Below are positions 1-8,426 of a DNA stretch of 64,000 nt, piece by piece (position 1 is the first letter of the stretch; the number at the start of each line of letters is the position of its first letter). Origin of the DNA: Musa acuminata AAA Group (Eukaryota > Streptophyta > Magnoliopsida > Zingiberales > Musaceae). The stretch lies in NCBI RefSeq assembly GCF_036884655.1, contig NC_088345.1:25453001-25517000 (forward strand), in the 5' to 3' direction. The notes under the pieces were generated by a model, which saw nothing but the letters and a program-made list of their open reading frames with translations, had not been told where the DNA came from and did not search any database. The translations under genes were made by a program, and so were the position numbers.

Positions 1-1179
1 TGCTTGGGCCTGAGTTCGTTGAGCTATTGTGGATGGATCCGATGATATTAGAAGAGATGAAGTTCCTGACTTATGTTTCTCCTGTCCACTAGTACCATGG
101 GACACCTCTGTTGTGGAAGGCTCTGACATTATAGGAAGAGATAAAGTTTTGGAATTGTCCTTCTGTCCGCGGTGCTTTCCTTGCGAGTCGGAATGCTCAA
201 TAGTTTTCGCCACCATCGGTGCTACTGCCATTAGAGAAGAATCACTTTGTTGCTGAGGTGGTTGACGTGGTCGATAGACCTTTGTGGTTGGTTGTGGGGT
301 TTGCTGACAAGCTCCATTTGCATGACCAAAAGATAAGCAACGCTGACATCGTTGTGGCTTCCAGGAATATGAGACATGTACCTTCCGAGTGTTCCCGTCA
401 AGATCGCGATAGAAAACTTCATTAGGAAGATCTTCATCGGAAGAAACCAGCACACATGCTCGTGCAAATGCTAATCTCGTCTGAGCTGCTGTTGCTTTGT
501 CGATGTAGAGTGGCTGTCCGAGAGTGCTGCATAACTTTGCAATAAAACGTCGACTCCAAAGATGTAGAGGCAGTCCTTGAAAGGATACCCATAATGGAAT
601 AGACTGTAGGCTATCTAACTCCAAACGGACATCAGGTGACCAACGTCGTAAAATCATTGGATGACCGCGGATAGTCCAGAATCCTTCGAGGATTCGTTGC
701 AAATCTTCTTCAGAGTATAGCTTGCAAACAAAGAATCCGTTCTCCGGCATATGAAGATCAAATGACGATATTCCCCATCGAGTTTTGATAAATGAGGATA
801 ATGGGAAATAAGATGTTTTGAGACCTACCACATAGCCAACAATCGCCATTGACCATGTCTCAATAAGCTCTGCTGAATCAGCAGTCTCGTATACAGCAAT
901 CTTCTTATCAGCCTGAACTTCTGGCGTAATGAATTCCAAGCTTAGATCTGGACTTCCAACCGGAGTCTTGAATAGGCTAGTCCAAGGCCGAGGTTCATTG
1001 GAAATTAGAGCAGGCTGCCGCGATCTAGAGCGCGACCTGCTTCGATGCTGCTTCATCGAAGGAGTTTCTCTCTGGAGAGGATATGGTGGAGGAGCAACTT
1101 GAGGGATAACGGTAGGGAGTCTTGCCATCGTTTCAACCCTCCCGCCACCGTCGCCAGCCCTAAGGGCCGTCGATGCCAT
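1..1179 (-). CDS. LINE ORF1 protein (DUF4283-type, CCHC knuckle), partial at window edge
   Basis: ORF1 begins with the ATG at 1179 (minus) and stays open to the window edge, about 393 codons. Other copies show a full ORF1 of 498 codons. The start matches the first ATG after the monomer array in every 5'-complete copy. Visible parts: an Arg/Ser-rich N-terminal stretch, a DUF4283-like region, and a zinc knuckle of pattern C-x2-C-x4-H-x4-C (CQRCLSFGHANGAC in the sister copy) about two thirds along. In plant L1 elements this protein binds the element RNA in the ribonucleoprotein particle. No internal stop is seen, which makes it one of the better preserved ORF1 copies here. Confidence 0.85.
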   Translation of the reverse strand, partial: MASTALRAGDGGGRVETMARLPTVIPQVAPPPYPLQRETPSMKQHRSRSRSRSRQPALISNEPRPWTSLFKTPVGSPDLSLEFITPEVQADKKIAVYETADSAELIETWSMAIVGYVVGLKTSYFPLSSFIKTRWGISSFDLHMPENGFFVCKLYSEEDLQRILEGFWTIRGHPMILRRWSPDVRLELDSLQSIPLWVSFQGLPLHLWSRRFIAKLCSTLGQPLYIDKATAAQTRLAFARACVLVSSDEDLPNEVFYRDLDGNTRKVHVSYSWKPQRCQRCLSFGHANGACQQTPQPTTKVYRPRQPPQQQSDSSLMAVAPMVAKTIEHSDSQGKHRGQKDNSKTLSLPIMSEPSTTEVSHGTSGQEKHKSGTSSLLISSDPSTIAQRTQAQA

Positions 1180-1713
1180 GTTTGATCCCTCTTCTGGTCA
1201 CCGCTACAGAATCGTCACCATAGGGAAAAGTCACCGCTGCAGAATTTCAGATCGTCGCTACAGTACCGTCGCCCTAGATCTGGTCGCCGCTGCAGTGTCG
1301 TCGCCGCTACAGTACCGTCGAATCAGATCTGGTCGCGCTGCAGTGTTGTAGGCGCTACAGTATGTCGACCTAGATCTGGATCTGGTCGCCGCTGCAGTGT
1401 CGCCGCCGCTACAGTACCGTCGCCCTAGATCTGGTCGCCGCTGCAGTATCGTCGCCGCTACAGTACCATCGACCTAGATCTGGTCGCCGCTGTAGTGTCG
1501 TCGTCGCTACAGTAACGTCGACCCAGATCTGGTCGCCGCTGCAGTGTCGTCGGCGCTACAGTACGTCGACCTAGATCTAGATCTGGTCGTGTCGCCCTAG
1601 ATCTGGTCGCCGCTGCAGTGTCGCCGCCGCTACAGTAACCGCGACCCAGATCTGGTCGCCGCTGCAGTGTCGCCGCCGCTACAGTACCGTCGCCCTAGAT
1701 CTGGTCGCCGCTA
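1180..1713 (-). repeat. LINE 5'UTR tandem monomers, ~49 bp, about nine units
   Basis: About nine diverged tandem units with a 49-bp period, dense in CG and CNG sites. Each contains CTGCAG-like and GATCTGG-like motifs. They lie immediately upstream of LINE ORF1. The same unit occurs upstream of ORF1 at 26921-27070 (three to four units) and 54447-54650 (about five units). Position and structure suggest a monomeric promoter, as in rodent L1; that function is inferred. Confidence 0.85.
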
Positions 1714-2653
1714 AAATCTTCCTGTCATTCCATCTTAATATCCTTAAGAAAGTTGCTGGTCGAAAGTGAAATGGTCGAAACTTTAGCTTGCTCGGGTAGC
1801 TACGAAAGCGCATCTACAAGAACATTCTCTTTCCCCTTTTTGTAAGTTATTTCATAATCAAATCTAAGAAGTTTTATTACCCATTTTTGCTGCTCAGGGG
1901 ATGATATCTTTCGCTCCAAAAAGTACTTGAGGCTTTTATGGTCGGTTTTAATTTGAAATCGTCGATCAATCAAGTAGGGTCTCAACCTCGTTGCTGTGCG
2001 CACAATGGCAAGCATCTCCTTTTCATATGTTGACTTATTTTGATGGGAGGGAGATAATGCCTTGCTAGTGTATGTGAGTGGTTGACCATCTTGCATGAGA
2101 ATGGTTCCAATTCCGACTCCAGATGCGTCGGCCTTAATAAAGAAGGGTCGGTTGAAATCTGGTAGTATTAGCACCGGTGTCGTCGTCATAGCTGTCTTAA
2201 GTTTGTCGAAGGTAGCGGAGGCTCCGTCCGACCATTGGAAGACATCTTTTTTCAATAAGTAATTGGTGCACTAATCTCTTAATAGTTTTTCACGAACTTG
2301 CAGTAGTAGACTGTTAAACCTAGAAAGCCATGTAGCAATTTTATGTTCCTCGGGGCCAGCCAGTTTTGCATTGCTCCAATTTTGAAGGGGTCTACTGCCA
2401 CACCTTCCTCTGATATGATATGCCCAAGATATTCCACCTTCTTTTGAAGAAAGCAAAAATTCATAGTGATTGTTGTGTGTTCAAAAGATGGTTTTCGGTA
2501 TGTCTTCTTCGCATACTCGTATTTGATGATACCCGGATCGAAGGTCCAGCTTTGTGAAGATTTGTGCTCCCTTAGCAACTCATCTACTACTAGAATAGGG
2601 TATTTATCCTTGATGGTTATGCCATTTAGAGCTCGGTAATCAACACATAATCG
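1714..2653 (-). pseudogene. gypsy RT remnant and RNase H, copy 1
   Basis: Continuation of the gypsy polyprotein after a TGA at 2654-2656 that replaces the Trp codon before the [11 protein letters not shown] motif. The RT segment runs from that motif to VDELL and then, after a short out-of-frame stretch, jumps to [13 protein letters not shown]. The FGLTNAP and YxDD blocks are absent (junction near 2445-2455). RNase H follows at 1800-2255 with DASG, the YEKEMLAI Glu, KTDHKSL and the final Asp of VDALS. Breaks: a disrupted frame near 2271-2278 and CAG to TAG after VDALS (about 1799). The RT palm cannot be catalytic; the RNase H residues look conserved. Confidence 0.85.
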
Positions 2654-4714
2654 TCATATTCTATCCTTCTTTCGTATGAGGAGCATCGGTGAAGAGTAAG
2701 GGCTGCAACATGGCCGAATAACTCCTATTTTGAGCATCTCGTTTACAATCCTTTCTATTTCATCCTTCTGGAGATGTGAATACTGATATGGCTGAGCATT
2801 TGCTGGAGATTTTCCTGGAAGAATCGTTATACAATGATCATGCCGACAGGTAAGAGGTAGGTTGCGCGGTTCGTAAAATATATCTAAAAATTCAGCAAAC
2901 AAAGAAAGTAGATTTGGATCTTCAAATTTTGTTGGCTCTCCCTTAGTTTGCTGCTCAAGTTGTACCAAAAAGCCGCTGCATGCTTTATACAAAACCTTCT
3001 CTATTTGTTGTGTGTAAATTGTCGTTACGTCGCCCTCACGTTTCCCATGCAGTATCACCTGTTTCTCCTTACTGTAAAATTTTATAAATAGTTGTATAAA
3101 ATTCCAAGAAATATCACCTAATGTCATCAACCATTTAATTCTGAGTATGGCCTCATGATCATCAAGAGGGAGGAGGAAGAAATCTGCAATTATCTCTTGG
3201 TCCTGCAGCAACAGTTTCACTTGCGGGCACCTATGATCACACTTCAAAATCCGTCCGTTAGCGACCGTAAGGACAAACCTGCTGTAATTCTCAATAGGTA
3301 AGTTCTTATGGACAGCAACCTTACTGTTTAGGAAGTTATTAGTGCTGCCCGTCTCGATGAGAACAGTGATCGGTTGTTGTTTGAGAAGGCCTCCAACTTT
3401 CATCGTTTGTGGGTTTGAGTAGCCAGCTAGTGTTTGTACCGAAACTTTGGTCGGTTGTGGCTCTTCTTCTACATCTTTTTCTTCATATTCAAGGCTCTCT
3501 TCTGAATGTTCAATGACCTCTTCTTTTATCGGTTCAATCATAAGAAGTCCTCCTTTACTACAGCGATGCTCATGGCTCCACGGCTCGTCACAATGCCAAC
3601 ATAACCCCTTCGCATATCGCTCCCGAAGCTCTTCTCCTGTTAACCTCTTTGGTGCAGGGACTTGGTCGACAGTAGGGGGGGCTGAGGGCTTCAATATTAC
3701 TAGTTGAGGAGCGACCCTAGTCCTCCGAGCTTCATGGTTCAATTGCTCCTCTTGATGTAGTGCGAAAGAGATGGCTGCCATAAGCGTGTACGGTTGTCGC
3801 GCTTTAACTTCTCCTCGGATCTCCGGCTTCAAGCCCTCAATGAAGGTCCTCAATAGCTGTTTTTGAGACCAATCATGATTTTGATTAGATAACCTTTCAA
3901 ACCTGGTTTGGTACTCCTGAATGGTGGAGGTTTGTCGGATCTTTGCTAGTTGTTCGTCAATATTCTCGTAATCGGTTGGTCTGAAGTGGGTCAGCAGTCC
4001 TTCTTTGAATTGTTGCCATGAAAGGACTCCATAAGTATGTTCAAACTGTTTAAACCATTGTATAGCATCCCCTTCAAGATGTATAGCTGTAATTTTCACC
4101 ATAGATGCATCTGCGATTTTGTGGTACCGAAAATATCGCTCCGCGCGTGAGATCCAACCAATTGGGTCTCCTTCTTCCCATCTAGGGAAGTCCACTCTCA
4201 TGCATGGATAGTTGGGGTCGGTCATAGAGCCTCTCCTCCCTTGGAAGTCATCTCTTCGGGCTTGGTGTGATTGGGCAAAGCTCTCTCCTTGATATGATTT
4301 TTTCGGGCTTAGTGGTCGACCCAATCTGAGTTCGATAAAGAGCGTCCGAATCTTATCCTCCATTTGCGCCTCCAAGGCTTCGAATTTAGCATTTATTGCC
4401 TCCTTAGATGCCATAGTATATGGCCCCAAATCAATGATGTTAAGATCTCTCTTTTGCTGTTGGGTTAAAGGCATATATAGGTTGAGAGAAGTGATTGTCG
4501 AAAGTGTTGGTAGATTGGTGGATGTAGGCTGCGGTTTAGGCTTATTTTGTGGCTGTTTTGGGTACAGTTTGAGGGTGTGGTTTAGTAGAGTTTTAAGGCT
4601 GTGGATGAAGTTTTGGATCTGTGGTAGACAGTAGCAAAGGTTTGACAGAAATCCATGGAGGTTGCAGCAAGTATGTGCTGTCTTGTAAGAGTAGAATTGT
4701 CGTCGAAGAAACAA
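2654..4714 (-). CDS. gypsy Gag-protease polyprotein, copy 1 (truncated by stop)
   Basis: Open frame of 686 codons. The upstream ATG gives a low-complexity Pro/Lys/Thr-rich leader, so Gag more plausibly starts at Met81 (MPLTQQQ) or Met101 (MASKEA). Gag capsid-type homology spans about residues 174-330 (from DFPRW to [13 protein letters not shown]). The nucleocapsid knuckle is CWHCDEPWSHEHRC at 372-385. An acidic linker (395-420) precedes the protease. The protease active-site triad reads ETG at about 454 where copies 3, 4 and 5 have DTG, so the catalytic Asp is lost by one codon change. The frame ends at 2654 by a Trp-to-TGA change inside RT. In the family, Gag forms the particle and protease processes it. 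Confidence 0.85.
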   Translation of the reverse strand: MFLRRQFYSYKTAHTCCNLHGFLSNLCYCLPQIQNFIHSLKTLLNHTLKLYPKQPQNKPKPQPTSTNLPTLSTITSLNLYMPLTQQQKRDLNIIDLGPYTMASKEAINAKFEALEAQMEDKIRTLFIELRLGRPLSPKKSYQGESFAQSHQARRDDFQGRRGSMTDPNYPCMRVDFPRWEEGDPIGWISRAERYFRYHKIADASMVKITAIHLEGDAIQWFKQFEHTYGVLSWQQFKEGLLTHFRPTDYENIDEQLAKIRQTSTIQEYQTRFERLSNQNHDWSQKQLLRTFIEGLKPEIRGEVKARQPYTLMAAISFALHQEEQLNHEARRTRVAPQLVILKPSAPPTVDQVPAPKRLTGEELRERYAKGLCWHCDEPWSHEHRCSKGGLLMIEPIKEEVIEHSEESLEYEEKDVEEEPQPTKVSVQTLAGYSNPQTMKVGGLLKQQPITVLIETGSTNNFLNSKVAVHKNLPIENYSRFVLTVANGRILKCDHRCPQVKLLLQDQEIIADFFLLPLDDHEAILRIKWLMTLGDISWNFIQLFIKFYSKEKQVILHGKREGDVTTIYTQQIEKVLYKACSGFLVQLEQQTKGEPTKFEDPNLLSLFAEFLDIFYEPRNLPLTCRHDHCITILPGKSPANAQPYQYSHLQKDEIERIVNEMLKIGVIRPCCSPYSSPMLLIRKKDRI

Positions 4715-5729
4715 CGGTTTCTCAACATAATTTCCACCAAAAACTTGGGAGAATTGAGGAGGGAATTGATAGAAAAATCATAGTTTATATGACAGCAAGG
4801 ATATCTAATTTAATCAAGAAAATTTCGGCAGTATAACAGCAAGGAAATTGGTGCAAGTTGCCATTGCAGAATTATCGTCGAAAAATTTCAGCGGGTTACG
4901 ATGAAAATTTGCAGCAACATAAAATCGTTTTTAGAGATGAATTTCTTAATAGATCAATCTTAGATGGAAGCCAAGATGATCTATGAAGTGTATAAGAAAT
5001 TTCATTCAAAAAGATTACAAATAGATGGGTTAAGGCAACGATATGCAGCTGAAAGTTTCTGCAACATAGATTTTCAAGTGCAGCAGATTGGACATAAAAG
5101 ATCAGTAGTTTATATTGAGAATTTTTCGATGAAACCAAAGGGAAATCTACTGTTAGGAAGTGTCAAAGATTTCATAAAAATTTCGTAGAAATTTGGATAA
5201 AAAAAGCACAGTAGCAAGATCAAACAGATGGTGCTATGCGGCTTGAATTCTGCAATTCAAGTGCAGCAGATTGGACATAAAAGATCAGTAGTTTATGTTG
5301 AGAATTTTTTGATGAAATCAAAGGGAAATCTACTGTTAAAGAAGTGTCAAAGATGTCATAAAAATTTCGTAGAAATTTGGATAGAAAAAGCACAGTAGCA
5401 AGATCAAACAGATAGTGCTATGCGGCTGGAATTCTGCAATGTATCTTTCGTCGTAGAGATGAAAACTTTGTGACGAAAAGTTTATGCAGCAATATAGGAA
5501 CGATTTTTTTTTTTTTGGATTTTCGAATAAGTATAACTAAATTGCAGTAGCAGTAAGGTAGGAAACCAGAACCTGTTGTAATTCACGGGGAGATCAAAGG
5601 ATGATCCGTGGTGGCGGAGATGATGACGGAATTCGGTGATGATCTTTTAAGCAATTGTGGGAATTGCTTTGGATGGTTGTAGAGGGTTGATGGATGGCTG
5701 TGGAAGGGCAGCGAGACGCCAAGAACGCT
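4715..5729 (-). other. gypsy leader, copy 1
   Basis: About 1 kb between the PBS and Gag with no convincing gene. It is AT-rich and contains a two-unit direct repeat (5081-5440). The same leader is present in copies 2 and 5 and partly in 3 and 4, so it is a fixed part of the family. In LTR elements this region holds packaging and dimerisation signals; none can be pinned down here. Confidence 0.75.
5081..5440 (-). repeat. leader direct repeat, two units of ~183 bp
   Basis: Units start at 5081 and 5264 and share the run from the GCAGCAGATTGGACATAAAA motif to the ATTCTGCAAT motif with few differences. Equivalent repeats occur at about 7820-8190 (copy 2) and 63203-63570 (copy 5, period about 191), so the duplication predates these copies. 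Confidence 0.85.
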
Positions 5730-5741
5730 GCTCTGATACCA
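5730..5741 (-). other. primer-binding site, initiator tRNA-Met
   Basis: On the minus strand this reads TGGTATCAGAGC, the plant initiator-Met tRNA primer-binding sequence, two bases inside the LTR end. It fixes the orientation of copy 1 and the LTR boundary. Confidence 0.9.
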
Positions 5742-5743
5742 GG

Positions 5744-6137
5744 TGATAGAACCCTTGCAGATTCTAAACTTGGGGTTGATCTCTTTAGGGGATCGGCCTC
5801 CTTGAAACTCTATAGGGGTTCCTCCCTCCAAGTTGCTGCTCAAAGGCTGCAGAAAAGATTCATCTATTGCTTATGAAAAGAGAAGGAATACATGGCTATT
5901 TATAGGGCTTATAAACCCTAACTCTTAATATGACTCCTACTTAAGACTCTTACTTCTAATCAACTCCTAATATGACTCATAGTCAAGACTCCTATTCCCT
6001 TACAACTCCTAATTCTTCTCTAAGAAAACACCTCTTACATGAATGCCCCTCTCAATTAGGACTCTCCTAGCTAGAGTCCTAACAGTTTTACATGAATGTC
6101 CCTCTCAATTAGGACTCTCCAAGCTAGAGTCCGAACA
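5744..6137 (-). repeat. 5' LTR of gypsy copy 1 (394 bp)
   Basis: On the minus strand the LTR starts near TGTTCGGACTC and ends with GGTTCTATCA; the family consensus ends are TGTTAGG...TTCTAACA, so both termini carry a substitution. TATAAATA at 5897-5904 (minus) is the likely core promoter. Two copies of the 44-bp hairpin repeat lie at the 5' (right) end, giving one of the shortest LTR classes here. Confidence 0.85.
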
Positions 6138-6811
6138 GGTAAAAATGCAGAATGGATTTCCAAATAACACCGATGGAAAATTTGTTCAGATAGAAAATGT
6201 TACAGTAGACAAGGATGTCATAGTAGACAAGGAAGAACTGATACCAGAAGTACTAACGAACCAGCTTAGATAAAAAATGAAAAGTAGCTCACCACCAAGT
6301 TTAAAATCGCAATGGGATACAGAAAGTTCACCACCCAACAGAAATTAAACGAGGATACAGAACTAGAAAATAAAAGACTCACCACTCAAGGACTCATCCA
6401 AGAGATACAGAGTTTAAGGGGTTCTCTAAGAGCTTCTGCCCAGATATCATCAGTTTCTAAATCCTTTCTAAGTCCTAAACACCAAAATAAATACTAGTGC
6501 ATGAAACAACCCTTCATGCATAGGGAATTTCGAAATTAAGTGTTTACAGCTACTAACCAACTATTTTAATGTACTCATTGGTAATGAAAAAATGTTCACA
6601 GCTGCCAACCAACTCCTTTAATGCATTCCTTTGTCTTGAAGAAAAGCACCTTGAAACAGCTTTAACTTTGTGCAGAGAATATGCTGATGAGCTATCATAT
6701 TTGAGTGTGCTGAGATAAAGATTATGAGGCATCATTATTGACTGAAAAAGATACTAGATCATAATTAAGGCTCATATAATCAGATTGTAGTAAATTAGAC
6801 ACTCCCGTGTC
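6138..6811. other. unassigned AT-rich segment
   Basis: No gene or known repeat recognised. It may be pre-insertion target DNA between the head-to-head gypsy copies. It includes arm 1 of an inverted repeat (6421-6496) whose partner is 7060-7139. A short reading frame crossing the LTR edge (6043-6273) is not convincing because it starts inside the LTR. Confidence 0.5.
6421..6496. repeat. inverted repeat, left arm (~76 bp)
   Basis: Starts GTTCTCTAAGAGCTTCTGCC and is matched in reverse complement, with a few mismatches and small indels, by 7060-7139. The intervening 563 bp include a LINE fragment. Origin unknown. Confidence 0.85.
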
Positions 6812-7044
6812 ATAGTCGGCCAAAGTGATAACATTTCGGGAGAAATAGGATTAGGGAGACACCGGGTACCGTTAGCAATGAACTCGGAAACCTTTCAATT
6901 TTTGGGAGCCCCAAGATCTTTTCGTATTCTGTCGCCATATAATTGAAATATACTCTTCCCATTCACCTAAGGATCGTACCACATATTAGTACTAGTTCCA
7001 GAAGAGATTGCATAAGAAATGTGTTTGATTAGCCAATTCCTTGC
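6812..7044 (-). mobile_element. internal LINE fragment (ORF2 C-terminal part)
   Basis: A 233-bp piece of LINE ORF2, between the RT and zf-RVT regions, in minus orientation. Both ends stop within coding sequence and there is no poly(A), so it is not a normal 5'-truncated insertion. It is flanked on the right by arm 2 of the inverted repeat. Confidence 0.85.
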
Positions 7045-7059
7045 ACTGAAGCAATGAAC

Positions 7060-7139
7060 TAGTATTTATTTTGGTGTTTAAGACTTAGAAAGAATTTTTT
7101 TAGAAACAGAGGATATCTGGGCAGAAGCTCTTAGAGAAC
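7060..7139. repeat. inverted repeat, right arm (~80 bp)
   Basis: Reverse complement of 6421-6496. It ends exactly where the LTR of gypsy copy 2 begins, so copy 2 inserted at, or the arm was cut at, that point. Confidence 0.85.
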
Positions 7140-7521
7140 TGTTAGGACTCTAGCTTGGAGAGTCCTAATTGAGAGGGGCATTCATGTAAAACTGTTAGGA
7201 CTCTAGCTAGGAGAGTCCTAATTGAGAGGGGCATTCAAGTAGGAGGTGTTTTTTTAGAGAAGAATTAGGAGTTGTAAGGGAATAGGAGTCTTGACTATGA
7301 GTTTGGTTAGAAGTAAGAGTCTTAAGTAGGAGTCCTATTAGGAGTTAGGGTTTAGAAGCCCTATAAATAGCCATGTATTTCTTCTCTTTTCATAAGCAAT
7401 ATATGAATCTTTTCTGCAGTCTTTGAGTAACAACTTGGAGGGAGGAACCCCTATAGAGTTCCAAAGAGGCCGATCCCCTAAAGAGATCAACCCAAGTTTA
7501 GAATCTGTAAGGATTCTAACA
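7140..7521 (+). repeat. 5' LTR of gypsy copy 2 (382 bp)
   Basis: Runs from TGTTAGGACTC to GGATTCTAACA. TATAAATA at 7362-7369. Two hairpin units sit at the 5' end. The PBS begins two bases after the LTR. Confidence 0.9.
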
Positions 7522-7523
7522 CC

Positions 7524-7535
7524 TGGTATCAGAGC
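7524..7535 (+). other. primer-binding site, initiator tRNA-Met
   Basis: TGGTATCAGAGC, two bases downstream of the LTR end, as in copies 1 and 5. Confidence 0.9.
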
Positions 7536-8426
7536 AGTGTTCTTGGCATCTTGCTGCCCTTCCACTACCATCCATCAACCCTCCACAACCGGCCGAAGCA
7601 ATTCCCACAATTGCTTAAAAGATCGTCGCCAAATTCCACCGTCTTCTCCACCACCGTAGATCATCCTTTGATCTCCCCGTGAATTGCAATAGGTTCTGGT
7701 TTCCTACCTTAGTGCTGCTGCAATTTAGTTATCCTTATTCAAAAATCCAAAAAAAAAAATTTCCTATATTGCTGCATAAACCTTTCGTCACAAAGTTTTC
7801 ATCTCTACGACAAAAGATACATTGCAGAATTCTATCCGCATAGCACCATCTGTTTGATCTTGCTACTGTGCTTTTTCTATCCAAATTTCTATGAAATTTT
7901 TATGACATCTTTAACACTTCCTAATAGCAGATTTTCCTTTGGTTTTTTCGAAAAATTCTCAATATAAACCATTGATCTTTTACATCTAATCTGCTATACT
8001 TAAAAATCTGCTCTGTAAAATTTCAGCCGCATAGCACTGTTTTTTTATCTTGATACTACGTTGTTTCTATCCAAATCTCTACGAAATTTTTATGATAGCT
8101 TTGACACTTCCAAATAGTGGATTTCCCTTTGGTTTCACCAAAAAATTCTCAATATAAACCACTGATCTTTTACGTCCAATCTGTTATACCTAGAAATCAG
8201 TGCTACAAAAAATTTCAGCCGCATATTGTTGCCTTAACCCATCTATTTGTAATCTTTTTTGAATGAAATTTTATTATACACTTCATAGATCATCTTGGCT
8301 TCCATCTAAGATTGATATATTATAAAATTCATCTCTAAAAATGATTTTATGTTGCTGCAAATTTTCGTCGTAGCCCGCTGAAATTTTTGGACGAAAATTC
8401 TGCAATCGCAACTTGCACCAATTTCC
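7536..8426 (+). other. gypsy leader, copy 2
   Basis: Non-coding leader homologous to that of copies 1 and 5. The internal direct repeat of about 185 bp occupies about 7820-8190. No gene seen. Confidence 0.75.

Larger units (their letters stand above)
1..1713 (-). mobile_element. LINE (L1-type), 5' half, left part outside window
   Basis: Minus-strand copy of the dominant LINE family. It comprises a 5' untranslated array of GC-rich monomers (1180-1713) and most of ORF1 (1-1179); the rest, with ORF2 and the poly(A), would lie left of the window. The right end abuts gypsy copy 1 near 1713, where gypsy integrase/RNase H-side sequence begins abruptly. It carries the 10-codon ORF1 segment (about 879-908) that the copies at 26912 and 54447 lack, so it belongs to the longer ORF1 subfamily. 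Confidence 0.9.
1714..6137 (-). mobile_element. Ty3/gypsy element, copy 1 (3' part missing)
   Basis: Minus-strand gypsy element with 5' LTR (5744-6137), initiator-Met primer-binding site, a 1-kb leader with internal repeats, and a Gag-protease-RT remnant-RNase H frame. It is cut at about 1714, just after RNase H, by the LINE. Element order, PBS and protease-before-RT order support Ty3/gypsy. It lies head-to-head with copy 2 (7140), separated by 1 kb. Confidence 0.9.

Noticed and set aside
1180..1713. Regularly spaced repeats resembling a CRISPR array
   Set aside because: The units are contiguous and diverged with no unique spacers, they sit in a LINE 5'UTR, and the DNA is plant nuclear.
2654..4714. 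Endogenous plant pararetrovirus (Caulimoviridae)
   Set aside because: LTRs, initiator-Met PBS, a PPT next to the LTR, integrase and chromodomain remnants, and no movement protein point to a Ty3/gypsy retrotransposon.
6043..6273. 76-codon frame near the copy 1 LTR
   Set aside because: It starts inside the LTR and runs out into unassigned DNA, so the frame is accidental.
7524..7535. tRNA gene at the TGGTATCAGAGC sites
   Set aside because: Only the 12-nt primer-binding complement is present; there is no cloverleaf sequence around it.
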